From the NCBI GenBank assembly GCA_011046235.1, contig DSAX01000111.1:1-32408 (forward strand): a DNA stretch of 32,408 nt, written 5' to 3'. Positions 25,703-32,408 of this stretch are shown here, piece by piece. A model generated the notes under the pieces. The model saw nothing but the letters and a program-made list of their open reading frames with translations. It was not told where the DNA came from and searched no databases. Numbering within the stretch: position 1 is the stretch's first letter; the number at the start of each line of letters is the position of its first letter. The DNA comes from Methanobacteriota archaeon (GTDB taxonomy: Archaea > Thermoplasmatota > Thermoplasmata > UBA10834 > DTMW01). The position numbers were made by a program, and so were the translations under genes.

Positions 25703-27778
25703 TCAGGCTTTGAGCAGACCGAATTTGTAGTTGGTCGGGCCGGTGTCCGGTGATATGATTATGTATATGTCCCTGTATCCGGAGAAATCCGCGAGGCTCA
25801 CGGTCACGGTCTCGGTATCATCAGCCAGATCCAGTTTTTCCATCCTGTACGGCAACGATATCTCGTCGTTGCTATACGCCGGTGCGTAGATGGTGACCGA
25901 GAAGTCGACCTCCACAGGCGGCAGCATCGATACGAAGGAGCGTATGTCATCGCCATCATCGACGATCAGCCCATTTATGGCGATGTTGTCCACGAACCAA
26001 CCCAGCTCGGTGTAGGCCCAGTCGGTCATGTACCGGAACGCGATGTTCACCTCGCTGCCTACATAGTCAGTCAGATCGAACGCCATGTTACCTGAGCCGG
26101 ATCCTGTGAGCCCTGGCAAGTTCGCCGCGATATCAGGGTGCCCCTCGAAGAAGATGTCATAGGTGGTATATTCGTTCTCCAGAGAAATCCATGTGTTCCC
26201 GCCATCCGTGGATATCTGCACGAAGCCGAAGTCCCACGCCGTTTCGATCTCATAGTAGGTGTCGAAAGTCAGGGTCGCGTCCGTCATTCCGCTCAGGTCG
26301 ACCGTCCCAAAAATGGAGACGTCTCTGAGATCGCTCGCACCCGAGTACCAGGCCATACCTGAGAGCCCTGGGACAGCGGGGGCCGCGGTGAGCTTCCAGC
26401 CCGGATCGCAGTAGTCGTTACCGTCGAACTCGAAGCTGAGCTTGGGCAGCTGTCCGGTCCTGACCCCCTGGATCTTGAGATAGTCAGTGCCGTATGGCCC
26501 AAGCAGATAGGTTCCGGTATTGTACCCGTCCTGCGTCCAGGTATATTGGAAGGCGTATGACTGGGTGACGAACCCCATCCCGGGCTTGATCTTCAGGGTA
26601 GTGAGCTCTCCCGCCCTGGGATCGTTCAGGTCGATCGACACGTAGTTGTACCATCCGTCGCCGAAGTCGTCGGAATGGATCAGGTTGGCCATTTTCCATG
26701 CCTCGAAGACCCTATCGAAGTCCCAGTCCCCATAGCCGGCAGCGGCCAGAGTCGCGGTCAGTCCCTCCTCACCGTTGGCTTCATTGGCTGCCAGGGCGGA
26801 GATGAAGCCCGCTCCTCCGAAGTGATCGTTCAGGTAGATGGCGAACATCGCTGCGGCGCCGTAATCGGCGATGATGTTGATGTCACCCTGGTCGCCCCAC
26901 TCGGTCAGGGAGTTGTCGGGAGTGTACAGGAACTGTTCGATGTATCCCCATGGCTCCCCGTAACCGCAGAGCATCTCTGAGTACATCGAGCAGCCCTCGT
27001 TGATAAAGGCTACTTCATCCGCGTCGAGGTCGTCGTGCAGCAGGTGCTGGTACTCGTGAGCGACCGTGGATTCGTATACGAACGGCCGGGAGACGTCGGG
27101 ACCGATCCGGTTTGTCCAGTCGTAGCTATCCAGATGTATGACATTTCGATCGTAGTAAGCCTCGATGGCCGGTGAATAGTAGCCGACGATGTAGCTCGGA
27201 TATGTCGGATCATAGTAGCTATCATCGATCATGTTCCAAACCATGATCATGAGCTTTCCGTCATCGTCGTTGAAGAAGGGCAATTCCCAGTCCTCGAAGA
27301 GGGAATTTGACCCGTCGTGGAAATTAGGTGTGCCGAAGTATTGCGACTCGATCGGATAGATGACGTTCTCGTATTCACTGATGATGTACTCGACCTGCCA
27401 GTCATATATCGTGATCTTGTCCGGGTCGTCGTTGCGAGGGTCTCCGACCGGGAAGCTCAAGTCCGTTGCTATCCAAACCTCCACCATGGAGCCCTCCCCT
27501 CTCTTCTCGAACTCAATGAAATCACTTAGACCGTACCCATTCACGTAGTACTCCTCTTTCTCACCGACTTCGTAGAAGTCGGCCGAGACATACCTACAGG
27601 ATATCCCTGACGCTGCGGCCAAGACCTCCGCTTTGTCAGGCTGCAAGCTCCGTATCTCAGGTCCAATATCCTTCTTTACCACGTCAGCAATGTTGGGGAT
27701 GTCCGAGGTCGTCGCTGCGCAGGGCGCGGCCATGGCGGAGAAGACCCCGCCAACCATCGGCATAACCAACAAAAACAT
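25703..27778 (-). CDS. secreted HExxH metallopeptidase (immune inhibitor A-like)
   Basis: The 691-residue protein begins with a hydrophobic signal-like segment (MFLLVMPMVGGVFSAMAAPCAA). A zinc peptidase domain has HEYQHLLH near residue 240 and a downstream glutamate in FINEGCSMYSE, giving the HExxH...E arrangement of M6/M30-like gluzincin-type enzymes. Residues about 455-610 form a jelly-roll/MAM-like beta domain as in immune inhibitor A (TYYEIETAWDFGFVQISTDGG, GWFVDNIAING), followed by a C-terminal beta segment. It probably degrades extracellular protein. The signal lacks the usual positively charged N-terminus and an in-frame stop lies just upstream, so the start is bounded. No membrane anchor is seen at the C-terminus. 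Confidence 0.75.
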   Translation of the reverse strand: MFLLVMPMVGGVFSAMAAPCAATTSDIPNIADVVKKDIGPEIRSLQPDKAEVLAAASGISCRYVSADFYEVGEKEEYYVNGYGLSDFIEFEKRGEGSMVEVWIATDLSFPVGDPRNDDPDKITIYDWQVEYIISEYENVIYPIESQYFGTPNFHDGSNSLFEDWELPFFNDDDGKLMIMVWNMIDDSYYDPTYPSYIVGYYSPAIEAYYDRNVIHLDSYDWTNRIGPDVSRPFVYESTVAHEYQHLLHDDLDADEVAFINEGCSMYSEMLCGYGEPWGYIEQFLYTPDNSLTEWGDQGDINIIADYGAAAMFAIYLNDHFGGAGFISALAANEANGEEGLTATLAAAGYGDWDFDRVFEAWKMANLIHSDDFGDGWYNYVSIDLNDPRAGELTTLKIKPGMGFVTQSYAFQYTWTQDGYNTGTYLLGPYGTDYLKIQGVRTGQLPKLSFEFDGNDYCDPGWKLTAAPAVPGLSGMAWYSGASDLRDVSIFGTVDLSGMTDATLTFDTYYEIETAWDFGFVQISTDGGNTWISLENEYTTYDIFFEGHPDIAANLPGLTGSGSGNMAFDLTDYVGSEVNIAFRYMTDWAYTELGWFVDNIAINGLIVDDGDDIRSFVSMLPPVEVDFSVTIYAPAYSNDEISLPYRMEKLDLADDTETVTVSLADFSGYRDIYIIISPDTGPTNYKFGLLKA

Positions 27779-27854
27779 GACATCTTAGTTACTTTCAATC
27801 ATACCCCCCCGTTCTGGACCATCTAAGAGAGTCCTCGGCTGCATGCATCTGATA

Positions 27855-27867
27855 ATAATTAATTGTT
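27855..27867 (-). promoter_or_regulatory. TATA-like promoter of metallopeptidase
   Basis: AACAATTAATTAT on the minus strand is identical over 13 bases to the element upstream of tRNA-Leu (28137-28149). Both are followed by TTATCAGATG after a different spacing. It predicts a start near 27830 and a leader of about 50 bases. Confidence 0.4.
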
Positions 27868-28006
27868 CTGATTGCAGTTCCAGAAAGCAAGCGCCGAGGT
27901 CTTGCCTAGTCCAATGATCGCTTGACGAAGATTTTCCCGGATGTTCGCGAGCATTCGTTGCTCCGTTTATGATCCGAATATTAATACATTCTACGAAATT
28001 AAAATG

Positions 28007-28113
28007 TGCGAGGGACCGGATTTGAACCGGTGAACCACTTCTGGAACAGATCTTGAGTCTGTCGCCTTTAGCCCCGTCCTTTCCACGGTTTGACCTAGCT
28101 TGGCTACCCTCGC
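28007..28113 (-). tRNA. tRNA-Leu (anticodon CAA) with D-loop intron
   Basis: The acceptor stem is GCGAGGG/CCCTCGC with discriminator A. The D stem is GCC/GGC, the anticodon stem ACAGA/TCTGT with loop CTCAAGA (anticodon CAA), and there is a long variable arm (CCA GAAG TGG). The T arm is ACCGG-TTCAAAT-CCGGT. These features identify a class II leucine tRNA; the 3' CCA is not encoded. The mature length is 85 nt after removal of a 22-nt intron. The ORF called across it on the minus strand is spurious. Confidence 0.95.
28068..28089 (-). other. 22-nt BHB intron in the tRNA-Leu D-loop
   Basis: Without this segment the D-loop becomes the ordinary AAGCTAGGTCAAA. The precursor folds as GGTC-AAA-CCGT...ACGG-GGCT-AAA: a 4-bp central helix (GGUC/GGCU, two G-U pairs), two opposed AAA bulges and an intron stem CCGT/ACGG with a 7-nt loop. 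Cutting after the second A of each bulge gives a 22-nt intron. The position is not the usual 37/38 site. Confidence 0.88.
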
Positions 28114-28136
28114 CCATCATCTGATAAGCAAGGGTC

Positions 28137-28149
28137 ATAATTAATTGTT
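28137..28149 (-). promoter_or_regulatory. tRNA-Leu promoter
   Basis: AACAATTAATTAT on the minus strand lies 24-36 bases before the tRNA 5' end, the proper distance for a TATA box. The same 13-mer recurs upstream of the metallopeptidase. Confidence 0.5.
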
Positions 28150-28291
28150 TCATGTTCATAAGGGATTATTTCAGATGATTGCGGATACAATGAGACCTCT
28201 TCGAATATCCCGAAAATCCAGTTTCGATCCATGGGCGATTCGGGAGGGACGACGAAGGAAACTTCTACTTCTATTTTGTTTTCTGCAAAGG

Positions 28292-28450
28292 TTTATTATA
28301 ATCGTCATGTTAAAGGATAAGTTAGGAAATAGGAAAATTGAAGCTCTTAATGGAGAGGGATCACAAGCACACCTCGCCATTTCCTCCAGAATTCGAACCA
28401 CCCACAAAAAATGTTTTGTAAAAAGGAGGTGTTCGTGATCCTCTCCACCC
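28292..28450 (+). ncRNA. candidate structured RNA or inverted-repeat element
   Basis: TTTATTATA (28292-28300) on the plus strand is a good TATA box predicting a start near 28325. Downstream, GGAGAGGGATCAC...CACACCTC (from 28352) pairs imperfectly with GAGGTGTTCGTGATCC...TCTCC (28426-28446). Between them is a small hairpin, ACAAAA-AATG-TTTTGT (28404-28419). No convincing ORF covers the region. It could be a small RNA, a remnant of a mobile element, or a terminator for the convergent MetAP operon. No target-site duplication is seen. Confidence 0.4.
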
Positions 28451-28525
28451 AGAGATTCTAGGAAGTTTATAACGGCATTATATCCCGAGGAGTCATCGTA
28501 TCTGAAAGTCAACGAACGCGGCTAT

Positions 28526-29416
28526 TCAACGTGTATAGACTATGGAGGTGTCTTCCAGAATCAGGGCGGAATGTTCGTTCTGCGAGACCATGCCTCCCGC
28601 GATCTCCGAGAGCACGGGATAGCTGTGCAGGTTCCCGTGTCTCCACAATCTTCTTATCAGCGCCTCGTACTTATCGGAGAAAGGTGCGCACCATCGGGCG
28701 GCGAACGGCAGCCTGCCGAAGCGATTGATTATGTCCTTCAGTAGGTCATTGCCCGCCTGATCCTTCAGATCTCTTTCTCGGGTTACCTGGTAGATGTTCC
28801 CCTTACGGTTCCCATCCACTCTCCCCCGACCGTTGGTTGCGAATGGTTCAATGGCAACGGCGGTTCCGGAAGGGAGGACGGCCGCCTCTCCGCCGGAGAC
28901 ATTCGGTACCGCGATGCCTGCGTGAAGGTTCCCCCTCTGCATGGCATGCCCGGTCAAATTGGCAATCGGCCTGAACCCCCTGCTCGTTATGGCCATCTCG
29001 ACGGCCGTGCCGATCGATGCTACCCCGACTCCCGGAGAAAGCATCTCGAGCGCGATGTTCAGAGCCTCCTCCGAGGCCTTCATGAGCTCCCTCCAGTTGT
29101 AGGTGGAGATCTCGACCGTTATAGCTGTGTCGGCGATGAATCCGTCCACATGCGCTCCCAGGTCTATCTTGACGAGGTCCCCCCTCGCCAGTAAAAGAGG
29201 GTCCCCCTCCTCCGGTGTGTAGTGCGCGGCCGCATCATTTATGCATATGTTCACGGGAAAGGCGCATCTTGCGCCCTTTTCGATAATATGCCGTTCGAGC
29301 CTTGTGGCGATATCTATAACGGATGCCCCTTCAACGGCTATCTCCCTTCCAAGCTCGAGCGCCTCCCGCGCAATCCTGCCCGCCCGTCTGTACTTCTCGA
29401 CGGTCTCATCGTCCAG
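28526..29416 (-). CDS. map: methionine aminopeptidase, type II
   Basis: This is archaeal MetAP, which removes the initiator methionine. Metal ligands are visible: KIDLGAHVDGFIADTA (two aspartates), GHAMQRGNLHAG (histidine), VAIEPFATNG (glutamate), and the final glutamate in MVSQNEHSALI. The supplied ORF (GTG, 29254) lacks the first 54 residues. The frame is open further upstream and encodes DDETVEKYRRAGRIAREAL, the standard MetAP N-terminus. No ATG, GTG or TTG is in frame there; a CTG directly before DDE (29416) is the only plausible start, giving 296 residues, the normal length. It overlaps the YrdC gene by 11 bases. Either CTG is the start or the assembly has an error. Confidence 0.88.
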   Translation of the reverse strand: MDDETVEKYRRAGRIAREALELGREIAVEGASVIDIATRLERHIIEKGARCAFPVNICINDAAAHYTPEEGDPLLLARGDLVKIDLGAHVDGFIADTAITVEISTYNWRELMKASEEALNIALEMLSPGVGVASIGTAVEMAITSRGFRPIANLTGHAMQRGNLHAGIAVPNVSGGEAAVLPSGTAVAIEPFATNGRGRVDGNRKGNIYQVTRERDLKDQAGNDLLKDIINRFGRLPFAARWCAPFSDKYEALIRRLWRHGNLHSYPVLSEIAGGMVSQNEHSALILEDTSIVYTR

Positions 29417-30056
29417 CGAGGGCGTTATCGATCTCCTCCTTGGTGATGATGCCCGGTCTGACGATCTCGACCTCGCCCTCGGAGATGTCGACTATGGTGG
29501 AGGGTGCGGCGCACTTCGTCTTGCCGCAGTCGACATAGCAGTTCACCAGCTCCCCGAACTCCTTCTTCGGCTTTCTGATGTCGACTGGGTTCGGGCTCGC
29601 ATGAAGGTTCGCGCTCGTGGAAGTGATCGGACCGACCATTCTTATGAACCGAAGCGCAAACGGATGATCCGGAATCCTGATCCCGATCAGGTTTTCCCCG
29701 GAAGTAAGCAGGTCTGAGATGGAGGGCTTCTTGGTCAGGAGCACCGTCAACGGGCCCGGAAGAAACCGGTCGATGAGCTTCCTCGCGGAATCGTTCATGA
29801 CCGCGATGCTCTCGAGCATCCGGGAGTCCGAGACCGCAATGGAAAGCGGCATATCGAAAGGGCGGTTCTTGGCGATGAAGACCTTCTTGACCGCGTTATC
29901 GTTGAACGGGTCTGCCCCGAGACCGTACAGAGTATCTGTCGGGTAGACCATAAGATTCCCCGAACGTATCACGCCGGTGCTCTCTTCCATGAACGAATCT
30001 TCCAGATTGCATTCGGTACAGTTCTTTCCCCTATTCGGACAGTTAATCATTTTCAT
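29406..30056 (-). CDS. threonylcarbamoyl-AMP synthase (YrdC/Sua5 family)
   Basis: This enzyme makes threonylcarbamoyl-AMP for the tRNA modification t6A37. YrdC motifs are clear: VYPTDTLYGLGADP, KNRPFDMPLSIAVS, LPGPLTVLL, GIRIPDHPFALRFI, and TSTSANLHASPNPV. The protein is a single YrdC domain (216 residues) preceded by a short cysteine-containing segment (CPNRGKNCTEC). The track's start at 30284 would read through the upstream MBL gene in another frame. The ATG at 30056 overlaps that gene's stop as TGATG and is preceded by AGGAG, so translational coupling is likely. map follows with an 11-base overlap. Confidence 0.9.
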   Translation of the reverse strand: MKMINCPNRGKNCTECNLEDSFMEESTGVIRSGNLMVYPTDTLYGLGADPFNDNAVKKVFIAKNRPFDMPLSIAVSDSRMLESIAVMNDSARKLIDRFLPGPLTVLLTKKPSISDLLTSGENLIGIRIPDHPFALRFIRMVGPITSTSANLHASPNPVDIRKPKKEFGELVNCYVDCGKTKCAAPSTIVDISEGEVEIVRPGIITKEEIDNALAGR

Positions 30057-30703
30057 CACATTACGCTCCTGACCAATCCCAAAGACATCCTCACATGCTC
30101 GGAACCGTCGCCAAAGACGGCGCCTCCATGTCCTGGGTACAGATTCTCGATCTCCATCTTCGAAAGCCTCTCTATCGACGAGACGAGCGTGCGAAAATCC
30201 CCGGATGGCAGGTCGTACCTGCCGATCCCGCCGTCCGAGAATACGGTATCGCCCACGATCAGAGATCTCGAGCTTTCTTCCCACAATCCGATGCTTCCTA
30301 TCGAGTGGCCGGGCAGATGCATGACCTCGAATACACCAGTTCCGGTCTCGATCCTCGAACCCTCGTCAATGGGAGACCATTCGAATTTCCGCATTCGCTC
30401 ACCGAACATATCCTCCAAGGTCAAAGTGTTATCTCCCGACGAGAGTCTCTCACCCTCTGCCGGATGGACTAGTATCTTCGCACCGGTGAGATCTTGCATT
30501 CGTCTTGCACCGCCAGCGTGATCGTAGTGCGTATGAGTCAGAACGATTTTGTCTATGTTTTTTCCTCCCAAATGATCGGTGACGAAGCCCTTCAGCTCAT
30601 CGGCGCGTCCCTCGCTGCCAACATCCACAAGGATCGACTTTTCGTCCCTTATCAGATAGGAGTTGCACTCGAATCCGACGCCAGGAAGCATCTGGATATC
30701 CAT
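30056..30703 (-). CDS. metallo-beta-lactamase fold hydrolase
   Basis: The 215-residue protein has the MBL metal site: THTHYDHAGG near residue 57, a histidine in HLPGHSIGS, the aspartate in GDTVFSDGGIG, and a final histidine in LYPGHGGAV. It resembles glyoxalase II-like hydrolases; the substrate is unknown. It is the first gene of an operon with YrdC and map, overlapping YrdC by TGATG. A TTTTAATT box 25 bases before the ATG suggests a leaderless transcript. Confidence 0.87.
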   Translation of the reverse strand: MDIQMLPGVGFECNSYLIRDEKSILVDVGSEGRADELKGFVTDHLGGKNIDKIVLTHTHYDHAGGARRMQDLTGAKILVHPAEGERLSSGDNTLTLEDMFGERMRKFEWSPIDEGSRIETGTGVFEVMHLPGHSIGSIGLWEESSRSLIVGDTVFSDGGIGRYDLPSGDFRTLVSSIERLSKMEIENLYPGHGGAVFGDGSEHVRMSLGLVRSVM

Positions 30704-30727
30704 ATGAGAATACGAGAAAACGAACCC

Positions 30728-30735
30728 AATTAAAA
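30728..30735 (-). promoter_or_regulatory. TATA box of MBL-YrdC-map operon
   Basis: TTTTAATT on the minus strand ends 25 bases before the MBL ATG, placing transcription initiation at or next to the start codon. Confidence 0.5.
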
Positions 30736-30814
30736 CATTTCTGTGGTACTAAGGTATTGTGTCAAATATTAGCAAGGACGGAACCACAAATATTGCCGAT
30801 ATGATCAAACATGT

Positions 30815-31630
30815 TCATTTTCCGATGGAATCGATCAATCTCTTTCGTTCCTCGAAATTCACCTTTGCAACGGTATCGCTGAGAGTTATCTGCTCCGCCT
30901 TCATCAGCCTGTTCAGAGCGTCGTATATGGCCTCCTTCTTCGGCTTTCGAATGTCCACCCCTGCCTCCGCGAACTGGTGCTGGACTATCAGCATCGCCTT
31001 CTCTAGGTCGCCGTACTGCGCGCAGAAATCCTGAATAATATGATCAACCGCCTCAGCGAGCGTCGCGGGAGCTGTCTCCAGGTTGGCCCTCGAAGCGTCG
31101 ACGATGTCGCCGACGAGCTTTTCGCCGATGCTCCGGAACACCTCCTCCACTCGCTCACCCGTCTTCGCGCTGCTCATGAAGACATCGGCGTTCCTCCTCG
31201 ACCCGATGGACTCCAACAGCTTGGCGGATGGGCTGTCGTCGGATACGAGGTCCAGCTTGTTTCCGACAAATATCGCCGGCAGCTTTCCCACCAACTTCCG
31301 CGACTCCTCGAGCCAGAACTCCTCCATTGAGGTGATCGTCTCCGGCCGGCTGAGGTCACCCACGATGATGATCCCGTGCGCCCCGGTCAGGCTTGCGGAC
31401 CTGATCTTCGAATACTCCTTCTGACCGAGTATGTCCCAGATCATCAGGCGCAGGTTGATTATCAGGTTGGGGTAGATCAGCTGGATATCCTTCCGGGACA
31501 CCTTTGTTCCGATGGTCGCTATGTACTTGTCGTCGAACTTGTTGATTACATATCTGGCGATCATCGATGTCTTCCCGACACCTCCGTCGCCCAGAAGTAC
31601 GACCTTCTTCAGGATCTCCTTTAGCTCCAT
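30815..31630 (-). CDS. Ras/Rab-like small GTPase with helical C-terminal domain
   Basis: The G domain carries all Ras-family boxes: G1 GDGGVGKTS, switch I YIATIGTKV (threonine present), G3 WDILGQKEY with the catalytic glutamine, G4 GNKLD and G5 SSAKTG. About 100 further residues form a helical domain (AEAVDHIIQDFCAQYG, KPKKEAIYDALNRLM) found in none of the classical Ras proteins. There is no C-terminal prenylation cysteine. The ORF opens at GTG 31717 overlapping the upstream stop, and ATGs occur at 31669 and 31630. I chose 31630 (271 residues), close to the first beta strand, but the start is uncertain. It lies directly after the Roadblock-like membrane protein, a probable partner. Confidence 0.85.
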   Translation of the reverse strand: MELKEILKKVVLLGDGGVGKTSMIARYVINKFDDKYIATIGTKVSRKDIQLIYPNLIINLRLMIWDILGQKEYSKIRSASLTGAHGIIIVGDLSRPETITSMEEFWLEESRKLVGKLPAIFVGNKLDLVSDDSPSAKLLESIGSRRNADVFMSSAKTGERVEEVFRSIGEKLVGDIVDASRANLETAPATLAEAVDHIIQDFCAQYGDLEKAMLIVQHQFAEAGVDIRKPKKEAIYDALNRLMKAEQITLSDTVAKVNFEERKRLIDSIGK

Positions 31631-31716
31631 GACCTCTCGTATATCGGAAAGTTGTGATGAATACTTCATGCTTGCGATATGATGCTCACTCCATGCAATG
31701 AAAAAAGGAGGGAGCA

Positions 31717-32295
31717 CTATATCCTGCCTAGTAACTTCTTCATTACACCGTCAATCTGCCTGATATCGGACATGTCCCCGTCCCAGTCCTTGAGCTTATG
31801 ACCGCAGAGGCTCTCGATCTCCCGCACTGCGGAGGAGAGCTTCTCCTTGAGCTTCTGAGGGTTCTTCGAGGCGATGACCGCTGCTAGCACGACATTGTCC
31901 GAGTAGGAGATCATGATGTCTAAGTTCTCGAACTTGATCTCCCTCAGCCTCCCCCCTCCCTCGTCAAACGACTCCTTTATGAAGTTCTGCACGGCGGTCA
32001 ACATGCCCGCCATTATGTTCTCGTCCTGGTCCGGCCTGAGACGCCTCGTGTAATGCTTGAGCAGCATTCCGGACGGGGTCATCACAAATATCTCGTCCAC
32101 GAGCGTGGAGTCCGAACCCCATACCAGGAAAAAACCGATCACATTTACGGTCACGAGGAGCGCGTTCATGAATAGAACGAAGGTCTTCACATCGTTGTCC
32201 TGCCCCGAAAGGAGCACTACGGATAGAACGAGTATCACCGCGACGACCGCGGTGACGAGCATTATCGTCTGGTATCTGACATCACCGGCTGCCAT
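31717..32295 (-). CDS. membrane-anchored Roadblock/LC7-like protein
   Basis: The 192-residue protein has two transmembrane helices (TIMLVTAVVAVILVLSVVLLSG and VLFMNALLVTVNVIGFFLVW) and then a soluble domain of about 130 residues. That domain follows the Roadblock pattern: EIFVMTPSGMLLKHYTRR, a helix IMAGMLTAVQNFIKESF, a strand pair KFENLDIMISYSDNVVLAAVI, and a final helix. Roadblock proteins bind small GTPases as scaffolds or activators (MglB with MglA, for example). The GTPase gene follows with a taGTG overlap or a short leader, so they form one unit. The ATG at 32295 is preferred over the GTG three codons upstream. The Roadblock call is by pattern only. Confidence 0.65.
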   Translation of the reverse strand: MAAGDVRYQTIMLVTAVVAVILVLSVVLLSGQDNDVKTFVLFMNALLVTVNVIGFFLVWGSDSTLVDEIFVMTPSGMLLKHYTRRLRPDQDENIMAGMLTAVQNFIKESFDEGGGRLREIKFENLDIMISYSDNVVLAAVIASKNPQKLKEKLSSAVREIESLCGHKLKDWDGDMSDIRQIDGVMKKLLGRI

Positions 32296-32408
32296 GGACT
32301 GCACCGAATAGTTGGATACCTACGAATAATACTTTCGACCAACAGTTGTGATAGTAACGTCTATACAAAATGGTAGAATATATCCAAATATATTGAATAA
32401 GCGGGTTC

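Noticed and set aside
27785-28159. 124-residue minus-strand ORF covering the tRNA-Leu gene
   Set aside because: It overlaps a well-folded tRNA and shows no domain or start signal.
28385-28405. T-arm-like attcgaacca suggesting a second tRNA
   Set aside because: The flanking bases do not form a T stem on either strand and no acceptor or anticodon arm can be folded.
28171-28512. 113-residue minus-strand ORF (and the 97-residue plus-strand ORF at 28145-28438)
   Set aside because: Both run through the inverted repeat; composition is unlike the genes around them, no ribosome binding site is visible, and neither resembles a known family.
1-32408. CRISPR arrays, insertion sequences, inteins
   Set aside because: I saw no regularly spaced repeats, no transposase motifs, and no intein blocks in polC; the only mobile-element signature is the intron endonuclease.

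Overview
The window is archaeal and most likely from the phylum Thermoplasmatota. It encodes the large subunit of the D-family DNA polymerase, an archaeal-type AlaRS, archaeal RNA polymerase subunit D with an Fe-S domain, an S13-S4-S11-RpoD cluster, Nog1 and a type II methionine aminopeptidase. It also has TATA-box promoters (several apparently giving leaderless transcripts), TTG/GTG starts and bulge-helix-bulge (BHB) RNA processing signals. The 23S rRNA gene stands alone with its own promoter and no adjacent 16S, a layout known from Thermoplasma and relatives. The exact lineage cannot be read from the sequence by eye.

Layout: 1-2.1 kb holds a PhoU-type regulator, a cyclophilin-like protein and an unknown helical protein (+). 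2.1-3.9 kb has a ModE-HTH/Nudix fusion (-) divergent from Nog1 GTPase (+). 4-5.1 kb is a saccharopine-dehydrogenase-like oxidoreductase (-). 5.4-8.7 kb is PolD large subunit (+), facing the rps13-rps4-rps11-rpoD operon (-, 11.3-8.7 kb). 11.7-12.4 kb is a GAF-like protein (+). 12.4-17 kb is an MFS transporter, then AlaRS followed by a VIT/CCC1-like protein (-). 17.1-19.8 kb holds DUF763, a dolichol-kinase-like membrane protein and a V4R-domain protein (+). 19.9-23.5 kb is the 23S rRNA (-). Beyond it lie an oligosaccharide flippase, a secreted HExxH metallopeptidase, a tRNA-Leu, a structured intergenic element, a MetAP/YrdC/MBL operon, and a Ras-like GTPase with a membrane Roadblock-like protein (all - except possibly the structured element).

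The most striking content is at the RNA level. The 23S gene carries a 725-nt insertion at the position equivalent to E. coli 1923. I can fold it by eye as a self-splicing group I intron: P1, P3, P4, P5, P7, P8 and P9 all pair, the S element AAGATATAGTCC is present, exon 1 ends in U and the intron ends in G. It encodes a single-motif LAGLIDADG endonuclease whose 3' coding end runs through the ribozyme core and whose stop codon touches S. The same pre-rRNA is enclosed by a canonical BHB processing stem. A few kb away, a tRNA-Leu(CAA) carries a 22-nt BHB intron in its D-loop. The window therefore shows protein-spliced and apparently ribozyme-spliced stable RNAs side by side.

The second point of interest is the GTPase plus Roadblock-like pair at the right edge, which resembles a membrane-anchored MglA/MglB-type signalling module.
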